Below are positions 1 through 8,783 of a stretch of DNA of 64,000 nt, one piece after another. The DNA is taken from contig CAZBGI010000013.1 of the NCBI GenBank assembly GCA_964491395.1, positions 8,315 through 72,314 of the forward strand, read 5' to 3'. Numbering within the stretch: the first letter of the stretch is position 1; each line of letters opens with the position of its first letter. The translations under genes and the position numbers were made by a program. The stretch comes from SKVR01 sp964491395 (GTDB lineage Bacteria > Bacteroidota > Bacteroidia > Bacteroidales > UBA7960). The notes under the pieces were generated by a model. It made no database searches. It was not told where the DNA came from and saw nothing but the letters and a program-made list of their open reading frames with translations.

Positions 1-1
1 T

Positions 2-1195
2 CAATCTGAATATGCAAAACTGTTTGAGGTAAAAATCCTTCATCACTTTTTCCTGAACAAAGGATTGGAAAATTTCTTCCAATTGCCTGCGGAAGAAAGA
101 GAGGATATTCTTCAAAAGTATGATACAAGACAAATATTCCAAATCCGTCCAACCCCCGAAACCCTGAAAGCACTCAATGGCCACAAATATATTTTCCGCA
201 CCACTGCCGAAGGCCTTTTTGTTGGATTGCAGGTGGAAAGAAACAATGATGTTGTAACGCCCCTTATCACGCCGGCTGATGATTTACAATTGACTTTTTT
301 GATTACGATCAAAGACGGGGGGTTCATGAATTATACTGCACTACCTCTGGATAGATCTCCCGGCAAAGCATACCTTTTTATGAACACTGCCCAAAATGCC
401 CCCAAATCTTTCCCCCATCTCACCACAGTGCCTCCGGTATTTGAAAATGGCAAAACGTATTTCCCTGGCGATATGCTGTCAGACAATGAAAGCGCCATAA
501 GCACACTTTATACGGCATTGCAGAAAACCGGCACCACACCCGGAACCCAACCCTGGTGGCTTGCAGAAACAGCCGAAAATCAGACCCAACTTTATTATGC
601 CAACGTCAACGATCTGTTTCCCGTTGTTAATGACTTTTTAACCTACCGGGTATCGGAACAAGACCTTGAACCTTCCATCACCCTTACCAATGCACAGGGA
701 GAGGAACTAGACTTTACTCACACCTATCTGCCCGGCACTTACAGGATGGCACAAATGGATTTGAGACAATTCCCGGGTGGAATGTACAATGCACATTTTC
801 ACTCTGCCTCTCCGGTATATGACCAGACACTCAAATTCTTCCTGGTAAAACAGCAAGAGATACCTTTTGGAATCATCCATATTTCCGCAAAAAGCGATTC
901 AGCGAATTATGACCTCTTAAGTGATGAAGGAAATCTTCGGTCACCGGTTTTTGAAATCCGCTTCCGCAACCGGATGACCCACTGGCGCTATGTGGGGAAA
1001 AAATTCAACCTGCAATCTTTCACAGGCTCCCCCCTGCCCCTTACCCGTTATGGCTTTATCGATAACGTGTCAGTAAAAGATATTGACGGACAAGACGTGG
1101 AAGGTTTGCCCAATGCAGGACGAACCCCCATCAAAACAGAGGCAATTACCCATGAGGCAGAGACACGATACTATTCAGAAATCCACATTAATTAA
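2..1195 (+). CDS. eCIS-associated structural protein, 5' end missing
   Basis: The frame is open from base 2, so the gene starts outside the window. A TTG at 65 is the first start-like codon, but upstream in-frame codons encode a plausible protein (SEYAKLFEVKILHHFFLN), so 65 is probably not the start. About 397 residues are visible. I recognise no domain, no signal peptide and no membrane segment; the sequence looks soluble and beta-rich, with many aromatic and proline residues. It ends 18 bp before the first sheath gene on the same strand, which places it in the eCIS operon. By position it could be a cap-adaptor or other structural/accessory protein; that is inference only. Confidence is high that it is a real gene and low on role. 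Confidence 0.6.
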   Translation, partial: QSEYAKLFEVKILHHFFLNKGLENFFQLPAEEREDILQKYDTRQIFQIRPTPETLKALNGHKYIFRTTAEGLFVGLQVERNNDVVTPLITPADDLQLTFLITIKDGGFMNYTALPLDRSPGKAYLFMNTAQNAPKSFPHLTTVPPVFENGKTYFPGDMLSDNESAISTLYTALQKTGTTPGTQPWWLAETAENQTQLYYANVNDLFPVVNDFLTYRVSEQDLEPSITLTNAQGEELDFTHTYLPGTYRMAQMDLRQFPGGMYNAHFHSASPVYDQTLKFFLVKQQEIPFGIIHISAKSDSANYDLLSDEGNLRSPVFEIRFRNRMTHWRYVGKKFNLQSFTGSPLPLTRYGFIDNVSVKDIDGQDVEGLPNAGRTPIKTEAITHEAETRYYSEIHIN

Positions 1196-1213
1196 TCTAT
1201 AAATTTTTGTACA

Positions 1214-2725
1214 ATGGCAAGAACCTACAAAACCCCGGGCATATACGTTGAAGAAATATCCAAACTCCCACCTTCGGTAGCACAGGTGGAAACAGCCATC
1301 CCCGCATTTATCGGGTTTACCCAAAAAGATAGTTACAAAGGGCAAACCCTGGTAAGCAAACCCCGTCGCATCCGGTCTCTCAACGATTATGAGGAGATAT
1401 TCGGACTTCCACCCCAGACCCTGTTTACCAATCAAAACAATGCTGCCAATGGCATATTGCTCAAACAGGACACAAATGGTGATTTTGTGCTGGATGGAGA
1501 GATGAGAGATCCTTTTGACAATCTGCAGTTGCGGATGTATTATTATTTGCAGCTCTATTTTGCCAATGGCGGGGGGCCTTGCTATATAGTTTCCTGCGGA
1601 AGCTACACCAATGCCAGCTTCAACAATACCACCGCCATGGAAAGTGCATTGACAGCATTGCGCAAGGAAGATGAACCCACCATTATCCTGTTTACCGATG
1701 CCGCATCGCTGGAAAAAGCCAGTTTTTACTCCATGTACACCAAGGCACTCACCCAGGCTGCAGAGCTCATGGATCGTTTTGTAATAGTGGATGTGTATCC
1801 TGACCTGACCGATGCAACGAGGCTGGCAGATTTCAAGGCAGGCAAACTGGATCTCAGCTACACAACAGGAACTGGAACCCTGGCTGATGATTTCCGCACA
1901 GGGATAGGGAACAACAACCTTTCTTACGGAGGAGCCTATTTCCCGTGGTTAAAAACCATCTTTCCCTACTTCGCAGACGAAAGCCAGATTCCTGTGTCTT
2001 GCCCCGATGCGCCTCTTGACACCGTAACTGTATTACGCAAGTATCCTGAACCCGGAGAAACCGAAGTGGAAAACCCGCAGGAATCACTATACCATGCTCA
2101 CAGCCTGTTGTATCTGAACATCAAAAGGCAGATGGCGCAGTTTAGTCTCATCCTCCCTCCATCGCCGGCCATTGCCGGGGTCTATGCCATGGTTGACAGC
2201 AGTCGCGGAGTCTGGAAAGCCCCGGCCAACGTGAGTCTCAACTCTGTCAAAGAACCCATGGTAAGGATTGATGAAAAAGACCAGCAGGATATGAATGTAA
2301 CCAGCTCGGGCAAGTCCATCAATGCCATCCGTCCTTTTATCGGACAAGGAGTTTTGGTTTGGGGTGCCCGCACCCTGGCAGGAAACGACAACGAATGGAG
2401 GTACATTAGTGTAAGAAGATTCTACAATATGGTGGAGGAAAGTGTAAAAAAGGCCACAGAGGTATTTGTCTTCGAACCCAACGATGCCAACACCTGGATA
2501 AAAGTCAGATCCATGATCGAAAACTTCCTGGTTTTACAATGGCGTGCCGGTGCCCTTGCGGGCGCTACACCCGACGAATCCTTCTTTGTAAGGGTTGGGC
2601 TGGGCCAGACCATGACAGCACAGGACATCCTCGAAGGCCGGATGATTGTGGAAATAGGAATGGCAGTAGTGAGACCTGCCGAGTTTATCATTCTCAGATT
2701 CAGCCATAAAATGGTTACTTCATAA
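1214..2725 (+). CDS. Contractile sheath protein 1 (phage tail sheath family)
   Basis: A 503-residue sheath protomer. The sheath polymerises around the inner tube and contracts to drive it through a target membrane. The N-terminus (YKTPGIYVEEISKLPPSVAQ) is the classic arm of phage/Afp/PVC sheaths. The C-terminal third holds the conserved block GARTLAGNDNEWRYISVRRF (around residue 390), then FEPNDANTW and a terminal RPAEFIILRFSHKM strand, matching Phage_sheath_1 and its C-terminal domain. About 70 variable residues separate the PW near residue 244 from PPSPAIAGVY near 315. The next gene is a paralogue that is almost identical in the C-terminal block. Length is typical of the small sheath form in multi-sheath eCIS loci. 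Confidence 0.95.
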   Translation: MARTYKTPGIYVEEISKLPPSVAQVETAIPAFIGFTQKDSYKGQTLVSKPRRIRSLNDYEEIFGLPPQTLFTNQNNAANGILLKQDTNGDFVLDGEMRDPFDNLQLRMYYYLQLYFANGGGPCYIVSCGSYTNASFNNTTAMESALTALRKEDEPTIILFTDAASLEKASFYSMYTKALTQAAELMDRFVIVDVYPDLTDATRLADFKAGKLDLSYTTGTGTLADDFRTGIGNNNLSYGGAYFPWLKTIFPYFADESQIPVSCPDAPLDTVTVLRKYPEPGETEVENPQESLYHAHSLLYLNIKRQMAQFSLILPPSPAIAGVYAMVDSSRGVWKAPANVSLNSVKEPMVRIDEKDQQDMNVTSSGKSINAIRPFIGQGVLVWGARTLAGNDNEWRYISVRRFYNMVEESVKKATEVFVFEPNDANTWIKVRSMIENFLVLQWRAGALAGATPDESFFVRVGLGQTMTAQDILEGRMIVEIGMAVVRPAEFIILRFSHKMVTS

Positions 2726-2765
2726 AAGTTTTTAATTCAAACTAAATTCTTAAAACCTGATACTC

Positions 2766-4778
2766 ATGACCTACAAAACACCCGGCGTTTATGTTCAGGA
2801 AATTTCTCTTTTCCCGCCTTCTGTAGCCCAGGTTGAAACCGCCATTCCCGCTTTTGTGGGCTATACCGAAAAAGCCCTTACTCCCGACAACAAAAACCTC
2901 ACAGAACTTCCGGTGAAAATCAAGTCGCTGGTGGAATTCGAATCTCTTTTTGGGAAAGCATACCACCCGGAGAGTTACCACATTTTGGTAGATACTGCCA
3001 ATGACAATGCCCTAGAAAATGCAGCACCCGGCAAGCGTTTTTTCCTGTATGATGCGTTGCGCCAGTTTTATGACAATGGAGGAGGGAATTGTTACATTGT
3101 CAGCGTAGGATCTTTTACTGATGACATTGTTTACGACGCATTGAAGAAAGGATTCGATACCCTGAAGAAGTACGACGAGCCAACTTTACTCCTTTCTCCT
3201 GACGCAGTAGGGTTGAGAGACAGCAACGAAGATCCGGATCTAACACAGTTTGCCGAATTACAAAAACTGGCCTTGCAGCAATGTGCTGAACTGCAAGACC
3301 GCTTTTGCATACTGGATATCATGCAGGGCGATCTTCCCGAAAATGCTTCCCAGGCACCCGTGAGCGACTTCAGAAACGGTATCGGAATCAATTCCCTCAA
3401 TTATGGAGCAGCCTATTATCCGTGGATTGTATCATCCTACAACTACACCATCAGATTCAGGCAGTTGAAATTTTTCGATACCGCTGACCCCGAAACGGAA
3501 ATTACCAACCTGGATGGATTTTCTTCTCAGGAGGAGTTGCACCTGCTGCAAAATCTGATTCAGATGATAACCCATACGGATGCGGCATCCTCTTTGAACA
3601 AAACCTTTCTAACAGTACCCGACATTGATTCTGATAAGGTAAGAAAAGAAGGCATTTCTTATCTGAAAAGTTTGCTCAGCTCCTACCAAAGCGGCCTTGA
3701 AAGCGGGAGTGCACTCCTGACCAATACCACCCACTACCTGAATGTACTGGCAGGAATGGCCAACGCATTTCAAAGTGCTGAAGATGCAGCTGACAGCAAT
3801 TCTGATTTCCGGAAAGAGATTGACAAGCTCAAAACCGGCACAAGCCTGACTGATGCTCTCCGGTTTTTGGTGGAAATAGAGAAAAACGGGACGGTAGTCG
3901 CTAATAACCTGGCTACACGCCCCACTGTAGATGACATCTATTCTCCCATCCATGAAGACTGGTTCGGCGGGGTTGCCTATGGCGATATCACTGCCGAAGG
4001 CACAAACTTCGCCAATGATGCCTCAGGCAGCCTGGCCATCATTGCAGCTCTTCAACCCTCGACCCAAGTTATTTTGCAATCCTGGCAAAGTCTGCTGGAT
4101 GCAGCCCTATACTATGAAAAAGAAGCCGAAAAGGCACTGTTTGCCGGCAACAGCTTTTTTACCGGATTGATGGAGAAGTTAAAAGAACATATGCGCACCA
4201 TACCTCCTTCAGCTGCCATAGCCGGGGTGTATGCTGCTACCGACCGCAACCGCGGGGTATGGAAAGCACCTGCCAACATCAGCCTGAATGCAGTAATCGG
4301 ACCGGCAGTAAAAGTAGATCACCGCGAACAGGAAAACCTCAACGTTCACCCCACCGGAAAATCCATCAATGCCATCAGAACATTTACCGGAAAGGGAACC
4401 CTGGTATGGGGAGCAAGAACCCTGGCCGGCAATGATAACGAATGGCGGTACATTTCTGTAAGAAGATTTTTCCTGATGGTGGAGGAGAGCACCAAAAAGG
4501 CAAGTGCTGCCTTTGTTTTTGAACCCAACGACGCCAATACATGGGTAAAAGTTCGTTCGATGATTGAGAACTTCCTCACCCTGCAATGGCGTGCCGGCGC
4601 TTTACAGGGTGCAAGCCCCGGAGATGCTTTTTTCGTTAGGGTCGGACTGGGCGAAACCATGACCGAAGAAGACATGCTCGAAGGCAGAATGATTGTGGAA
4701 ATCGGGTTGGCCGCTGTAAGACCGGCTGAATTTATCATCCTGCGATTCAGTCATAAAATGCAAAACGGCAATGAGTAG
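2766..4778 (+). CDS. Contractile sheath protein 2 with large insertion
   Basis: A 670-residue paralogue of the preceding sheath. It has the same N-terminal arm (TPGVYVQEISLFPPSVAQ) and a nearly identical C-terminal block (GARTLAGNDNEWRYISVRRF, FEPNDANTWVKVRSMIENF, RFSHKM), so it should co-assemble in the sheath. Between the PW near residue 220 and PPSAAIAGVY near 478 it carries about 255 residues, against about 70 in sheath 1. The extra sequence is mostly helical and polar, without a recognised domain, and would be expected to decorate the outer sheath surface (inference). Multiple sheath genes are normal in Afp/PVC-type systems; a specialised long sheath may sit at one end of the tube or carry a surface module. 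Confidence 0.93.
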   Translation: MTYKTPGVYVQEISLFPPSVAQVETAIPAFVGYTEKALTPDNKNLTELPVKIKSLVEFESLFGKAYHPESYHILVDTANDNALENAAPGKRFFLYDALRQFYDNGGGNCYIVSVGSFTDDIVYDALKKGFDTLKKYDEPTLLLSPDAVGLRDSNEDPDLTQFAELQKLALQQCAELQDRFCILDIMQGDLPENASQAPVSDFRNGIGINSLNYGAAYYPWIVSSYNYTIRFRQLKFFDTADPETEITNLDGFSSQEELHLLQNLIQMITHTDAASSLNKTFLTVPDIDSDKVRKEGISYLKSLLSSYQSGLESGSALLTNTTHYLNVLAGMANAFQSAEDAADSNSDFRKEIDKLKTGTSLTDALRFLVEIEKNGTVVANNLATRPTVDDIYSPIHEDWFGGVAYGDITAEGTNFANDASGSLAIIAALQPSTQVILQSWQSLLDAALYYEKEAEKALFAGNSFFTGLMEKLKEHMRTIPPSAAIAGVYAATDRNRGVWKAPANISLNAVIGPAVKVDHREQENLNVHPTGKSINAIRTFTGKGTLVWGARTLAGNDNEWRYISVRRFFLMVEESTKKASAAFVFEPNDANTWVKVRSMIENFLTLQWRAGALQGASPGDAFFVRVGLGETMTEEDMLEGRMIVEIGLAAVRPAEFIILRFSHKMQNGNE

Positions 4779-4891
4779 TTGCTGAGAAGCCACTATGAAG
4801 TGGGAAAGTCAAACAGGCTTATAAATATTCAGCATTACAGTTTTAACAAGTATTCAATTCCAGTTAATAACCCTTTAATACATCCAAAGTT

Positions 4892-5323
4892 ATGGCAAAT
4901 TATCCCTTACCGACTTTTCATTTTCTTGTAGAATGGGGCGGCACACGCATAGGTTTTACTGAAGTAAGCGGGCTTTCCGTAGAAAATGAAGTGATAGAAT
5001 ACCGCGAAGGCAACAGCAAAGAATACAGTAAAATCAAAATGCCGGGTATGCAGAAGTTCAGCAACATTACCCTCAAACGTGGCTCTTTCAGCTCTGACAA
5101 TGAGTTTTTTGAATGGCTCAATACCATTAAGCTCAACACGGTGGAAAGGCGCGACATCCTTATCAGCCTGCTCAATGAAGAGCACGAGCCGGTGGTATCA
5201 TGGAAAATCAAAAATGCATGGCCGGTAAAAGTGCAGTCTGCCGACCTGAAAAGCGATGCCAGCGAAGCCGCCATCGAAACCCTTGAATTGGCCCATGAAG
5301 GTCTTGTAATACAAAACGATTAA
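4892..5323 (+). CDS. Inner tube protein 1 (T4 gp19-like)
   Basis: A 143-residue hexameric tail-tube protein of the T4_gp19/Afp1 family, forming the rigid inner tube inside the sheath. Visible family features are the start FHFLVEWGG, FTEVSGLSVENEVIEYREG, the TLKRGSF strand and the late block LLNEEHEPVVSWKIKNAWP. Length matches the family (about 140-150 residues). It follows sheath 2 after 113 bp, the largest gap in this part of the operon, and a second tube gene follows after 16 bp. The 113-bp gap shows no clear terminator or promoter. Start ATG is the only sensible choice before MANYPLPTFHF. Confidence 0.94.
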   Translation: MANYPLPTFHFLVEWGGTRIGFTEVSGLSVENEVIEYREGNSKEYSKIKMPGMQKFSNITLKRGSFSSDNEFFEWLNTIKLNTVERRDILISLLNEEHEPVVSWKIKNAWPVKVQSADLKSDASEAAIETLELAHEGLVIQND

Positions 5324-5339
5324 CCAACGCAACTAAATT

Positions 5340-5783
5340 ATGGCAAGGAATTATCCCCCGGTGGGGTTTCATTTTAAAGTAGTTTTTTCAGGTATCGGCG
5401 ACAATGATATTGACAGCCGCTTCCAGTCTGTATCAGGATTGAGCATGGAAATGGAAACCGAGACGGTGACCGAAGGGGGTGAAAACCGCTATCAGCATGT
5501 TTTACCCCTGCGCCTGCAATCACCCACACTGGTATTGAAACGGGGGCTGGTGAAAGACTCCAAATTGCTCACCCAGTGGTGCAATGATGCCTTTCTTTCG
5601 CTCAACATCAAACCTGTCGACATGACCGTTTCGCTTCTCAATGAAGAGCACGAGCCCCTGATGACCTGGAACATCAAACATGCATGGCCCCGAAAATGGA
5701 GCCACAGCGATCTGGATGCTGAACAAAATGCCCTTGCCATTGAAACTTTTGAGTTGCAGTACCAGTTTTTCACCTTACAATAA
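5340..5783 (+). CDS. Inner tube protein 2 (T4 gp19-like)
   Basis: A 147-residue paralogue of tube protein 1. It shares the N-terminal PVGFHFKVVFSG, QSVSGLSMEMETETVTEGG, TLVLKRGL and the late LLNEEHEPLMTWNIKHAWP block, so it belongs to the T4_gp19/Afp tube family. Having two or more tube paralogues is usual in Afp and PVC, where the minor tube protein adapts the tube to the baseplate spike; which of these two is the major tube cannot be told from sequence. It is followed after 11 bp by a DUF5908 microprotein and is part of the same transcription unit. Confidence 0.93.
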   Translation: MARNYPPVGFHFKVVFSGIGDNDIDSRFQSVSGLSMEMETETVTEGGENRYQHVLPLRLQSPTLVLKRGLVKDSKLLTQWCNDAFLSLNIKPVDMTVSLLNEEHEPLMTWNIKHAWPRKWSHSDLDAEQNALAIETFELQYQFFTLQ

Positions 5784-5794
5784 AACCGAGATCT

Positions 5795-5968
5795 ATGCCC
5801 ATCGAAATCCGCGAATTGAATATTCGTGTTGTAGTCAGCAATGAACAGAACCAGGGAAATCACAATGGTTCATCCAACACCGGGATTGACAAAGCCGCCA
5901 AAAAGGAAATCATTGCTGAATGCATCGAACAAGTCATGGAATTGCTTCAACAGAAAAAAGAACGCTGA
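5795..5968 (+). CDS. DUF5908-family eCIS microprotein
   Basis: A 57-residue ORF beginning MPIEIRELNIRVVV and ending in a helix rich in Glu, Gln and Lys (ECIEQVMELLQQKKER). The MPIEIREL start is the hallmark of the DUF5908 family, small proteins regularly found between tube and LysM genes in Bacteroidetes eCIS loci. Its function is not established; its place suggests assembly or baseplate work. Its TGA overlaps the ATG of the next gene (TGATG at 5966-5970), so translation of the two is probably coupled, which also fixes the start of the downstream gene. Confidence 0.85.
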   Translation: MPIEIRELNIRVVVSNEQNQGNHNGSSNTGIDKAAKKEIIAECIEQVMELLQQKKER

Positions 5969-6639
5969 TGGCAAACAATGTAACAAAGATGAAAATCATC
6001 TCCTATGCTGATGCCGAACGAAAGAACGAAGACAGCACGATGGAGGTTCAGGTCAATCCTGAAAGTTATTCCAGCAGGATCAGCATCGGCTATTCCCGGA
6101 TGCAGGCCCCGGGAACCACAGCGATCTTACCCCAGTACAACAAAACAGAACCTCAGAAACTTGACTTCGAGATTTTGTTTGACAGCACCGGTGTAATCAA
6201 TGGATACAAAGATGAAACAAATGGTGTAGAGAGCCGCATTGACACATTTAAAAAACTGGTGCTCGAATACAAGGGTGATACACACAGGCCCCGGTTTCTG
6301 AGTATTTTCTGGGGTACCCTGAAGTTTGACTGCTGCCTGGAAACCCTGGATATTTCCTATAAGCTTTTCCGGGCTGACGGACTTCCGTTGCGTGCCGTGG
6401 CAAAGGCAGGTTTTCTGGGTTCAATGGACGATACCATACGGGTAGCCAAAGAAAATGCGAGCTCGCCCGACCTTACCCATATCCGAACGGTGAAAGAGGG
6501 CGATACCCTGCCCCTGATGGCCTACCGGATTTACGGCGACCCGGCTTACTATCTTCAGGTAGCCCGGGCCAACAACCTCAACGATTTCAGAAACCTTGAA
6601 ACAGGACAAAAAATTAAATTTCCACCCGTAGAAAAATAA
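5968..6639 (+). CDS. LysM-containing CIS tube-initiator/adaptor protein (Afp7-like)
   Basis: A 223-residue protein with a CIS_tube-type N-terminal domain (VQVNPESYSSRISIGYSR, then YNKTEPQKLDFEILFDSTG) and a C-terminal LysM domain from about residue 171 (VKEGDTLPLMAYRIYGDPAYY, ending GQKIKFPP). Proteins of this build connect the inner tube to the spike in Afp, PVC and AlgoCIS. The open frame extends upstream to an ATG at 5920, but that would overlap DUF5908 by 49 bp; the ATG at 5968, overlapping its stop codon, gives the standard N-terminus MANNVTKMKII. The spike gene follows 4 bp downstream, in agreement with a direct structural partnership. Confidence 0.9.
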   Translation: MANNVTKMKIISYADAERKNEDSTMEVQVNPESYSSRISIGYSRMQAPGTTAILPQYNKTEPQKLDFEILFDSTGVINGYKDETNGVESRIDTFKKLVLEYKGDTHRPRFLSIFWGTLKFDCCLETLDISYKLFRADGLPLRAVAKAGFLGSMDDTIRVAKENASSPDLTHIRTVKEGDTLPLMAYRIYGDPAYYLQVARANNLNDFRNLETGQKIKFPPVEK

Positions 6640-6643
6640 ATCT

Positions 6644-8392
6644 ATGCCCCGCAACAGAACCATACCTCTATCCAGAACCCCTTCGGTAGTTTCATCTTCC
6701 ATAAAAATCAACGGAAGTGAAATCGCCCGTACCTTTCTGGTGCACTCCATTGTGGTGAATAAGGAAATCAACCGGATTCCCCGTGCCAAAGTGATGTTGA
6801 TTGACGGGGATTCTTCTTCAGGGAATTTCCAGGCCAGCAACGATACCCTTTTCATTCCAAGCAATGAGATAGAAATTCTGGCAGGATACCAGCGCGACAT
6901 ACTTCCCATTTTCAAAGGAGTCATCATCAAACACAGTATCAAAATCCGCAATGACGGAACTTCAACCCTGATAGTGGAATGCCGCGACAAAACCTGGAAA
7001 ATGACCACGGCCCGGAAATCAAATCATTTTTACCAGATCAGCGACAGTGATATTTTTACCAATATGGGTGACGAATACAATGGAATAGAAATCCAATCAG
7101 AAAGCACCGCTGTTACCCATGAGGAATTGGTTCAGTTTCAGACTACCGACTGGGATTTTATGGTAACACGCGCCGAAGTAAACGGCAAAATGTGCATGGC
7201 GGATGACGGCCTGCTGGAGATAAAATCCCCGGATCTTACTCAGGACACCGCTTTGTCGCTGGTGTATGGTGCCACCATCCTTGAACTGGATGCCGAGATG
7301 GACGGGAGAAGCCAGTTGCAAGACAGCAGTTCCAAATCCTGGGATTACACCGAACAGCAGGTCATAGAAGAAGAACCCAACGCTGCTCCTGTTACACTCA
7401 ACGGAAACATCAGCAGTGAAGAGCTTGCGCAGGCCATGGGCCAGCCACCTTTTGTGCAGGTGCACGGAGGAAGGCGGGTAGAATCAGAACTTCAGAACTG
7501 GAGCAACGCACTAAAATTAAAAAGGGAGCTGGCAAAAATCAGGGGCAGAGTAAAATGTATGGGTGTGCATAATGTAAAACCCGGCAAGATGATCGAACTG
7601 GAAGGAATTGGAGAACGCTTCAACGGAAAAACATTTGTGAGCGGTATTCAACACCATATTGCCGATGGCACCTGGCAGATGGACATTCAGTTTGGCTGCG
7701 ACCCGGAATGGTTCATCGAAAAGCACACCACCGGCGCACAACCCGCATCAGGCCTGCTGGCGGCAGTCAACGGTCTGCAGGTGGGCATTGCTGATCAGCT
7801 CAATGACCCCAGCGGCGAAGACCGCATAAGAATCAGGCTTCCCCTGGCAAGCACTTCTGATGCCACTGTCTGGGCACGAATGGCCTCTCTGGATGCAGGC
7901 GCCGAAAGGGGTGCATTCTTCAGACCCGAAATCGGAGATGAAGTAATCGTAGGGTTTATCAATGACGACCCCCGAGACGCTGTAGTGCTGGGCATGATCA
8001 ACAGCAGCGCCAAACCGGCTCCTTTTCGCGCCAACGATGATAACCATGTGAAAGGATTTGTGAGCAGAAGCGGAATAAAGCTGGTTTTCGATGATGACGA
8101 AAAATCTGTAACCATCGAAACACCCGGCGGAAAAAAAATTACAGCGGATGAAGATGAGAATCAAATCAGTCTGTCCGACGAACATGGCAACAGCATAACC
8201 ATGAACGAAGAAGGAATACAGATGGAAAGTGCCGGTGAAATCAAAATCAAAGCATCACAAGATCTCATACTGGAAGGGATGCAGGTGGACATCAATGCAG
8301 ATGCCTCCTTAACAGCGCAGGGATCATCCGGTACTACCATAAATTCCTCTGCTATCACAGAAATTAAAGGATCACTGGTAAAAATTAACTAG
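6644..8392 (+). CDS. VgrG-like spike protein (gp27-gp5 fusion, Afp8-like)
   Basis: A 582-residue central spike of the baseplate. The N-terminal two thirds resemble the gp27/phage late control D fold, including ILAGYQRDILPIFKGVI and FQTTDWDFMVTRAEVNGKMC. An OB-fold/gp5-like segment lies at about residues 372-460 (PLASTSDATVWARMASLDAG, then EIGDEVIVGFINDDPRDAVV, typical of VgrG and gpV). The C-terminus from about 480 is a repetitive beta-helix-like needle (TIETPGGKKIT, QISLSDEHGNSITMNEEGI, DLILEG). No toxin extension follows. It sits directly before the PAAR tip gene, its expected partner. Confidence 0.93.
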   Translation: MPRNRTIPLSRTPSVVSSSIKINGSEIARTFLVHSIVVNKEINRIPRAKVMLIDGDSSSGNFQASNDTLFIPSNEIEILAGYQRDILPIFKGVIIKHSIKIRNDGTSTLIVECRDKTWKMTTARKSNHFYQISDSDIFTNMGDEYNGIEIQSESTAVTHEELVQFQTTDWDFMVTRAEVNGKMCMADDGLLEIKSPDLTQDTALSLVYGATILELDAEMDGRSQLQDSSSKSWDYTEQQVIEEEPNAAPVTLNGNISSEELAQAMGQPPFVQVHGGRRVESELQNWSNALKLKRELAKIRGRVKCMGVHNVKPGKMIELEGIGERFNGKTFVSGIQHHIADGTWQMDIQFGCDPEWFIEKHTTGAQPASGLLAAVNGLQVGIADQLNDPSGEDRIRIRLPLASTSDATVWARMASLDAGAERGAFFRPEIGDEVIVGFINDDPRDAVVLGMINSSAKPAPFRANDDNHVKGFVSRSGIKLVFDDDEKSVTIETPGGKKITADEDENQISLSDEHGNSITMNEEGIQMESAGEIKIKASQDLILEGMQVDINADASLTAQGSSGTTINSSAITEIKGSLVKIN

Positions 8393-8399
8393 CACAAGG

Positions 8400-8690
8400 A
8401 TGAAACCCGCAGCAAGAATAACAGACATGCATATTTGCCCTATGACGACAGGAACTGTTCCACACGTCGGGGGTCCGGTGCTGCCTCCCGGAGAGCCAAC
8501 CGTACTTATCGGAGGGCTCCCAGCCGCAAGGATGGGAGATCCATGCGTCTGCACCGGTCCCACCGACACCATTATTCTTGGTTCGTCAACAGTGCTCATT
8601 GGCGGCAAACCTGCCGCACGAATGGGAGATACTACCGCTCACGGTGGAAGCATCGTAGCAGGCGAGCCTACAGTATTGATAGGAGGCTGA
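8400..8690 (+). CDS. PAAR-repeat spike tip protein
   Basis: A 96-residue protein, the metal-stabilised cone that sharpens the spike. It has repeated PAAR motifs (KPAARITDMH, GLPAARMGDPCVC, GKPAARMGDTTAHGG) and the repeated GEPTVLIGG turns of the family. Conserved His and Cys residues (H11, C13, and the Cys-Val-Cys pair) are likely metal ligands. It starts 7 bp after the spike gene. There is no C-terminal effector domain, so any cargo must be loaded elsewhere, most likely in the tube lumen. Confidence 0.95.
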   Translation: MKPAARITDMHICPMTTGTVPHVGGPVLPPGEPTVLIGGLPAARMGDPCVCTGPTDTIILGSSTVLIGGKPAARMGDTTAHGGSIVAGEPTVLIGG

Positions 8691-8783
8691 TGGGTGCAGT
8701 GAAGGCACCCTGCTGAGTTACCCGAAAATACCTAAATGAATTAGCAGGTATTATAGAAATGTAAAAACCAAATAAAACGGAAT
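8691..8783 (+). promoter_or_regulatory. Small hairpin between PAAR and gp25 genes
   Basis: Immediately after the PAAR stop codon, 8692-8697 (gggtgc) pairs with 8705-8710 (gcaccc) around a 7-base loop. There is no following U-run, so it is more likely an mRNA-processing or attenuation hairpin, or chance, than a full terminator. The rest of the 93-bp spacer is AT-rich and has no clear promoter. Confidence 0.25.

Noticed and set aside
5920..5967. Upstream start of the LysM protein
   Set aside because: It lies inside the DUF5908 gene; the ATG at 5968 overlapping the DUF5908 stop fits better.
6644..8690. Type VI secretion locus, from VgrG and PAAR genes
   Set aside because: No TssJ, TssL, TssM or ClpV; sheath is a single-chain phage-type protein, not TssB/TssC, and tube proteins are gp19-like.
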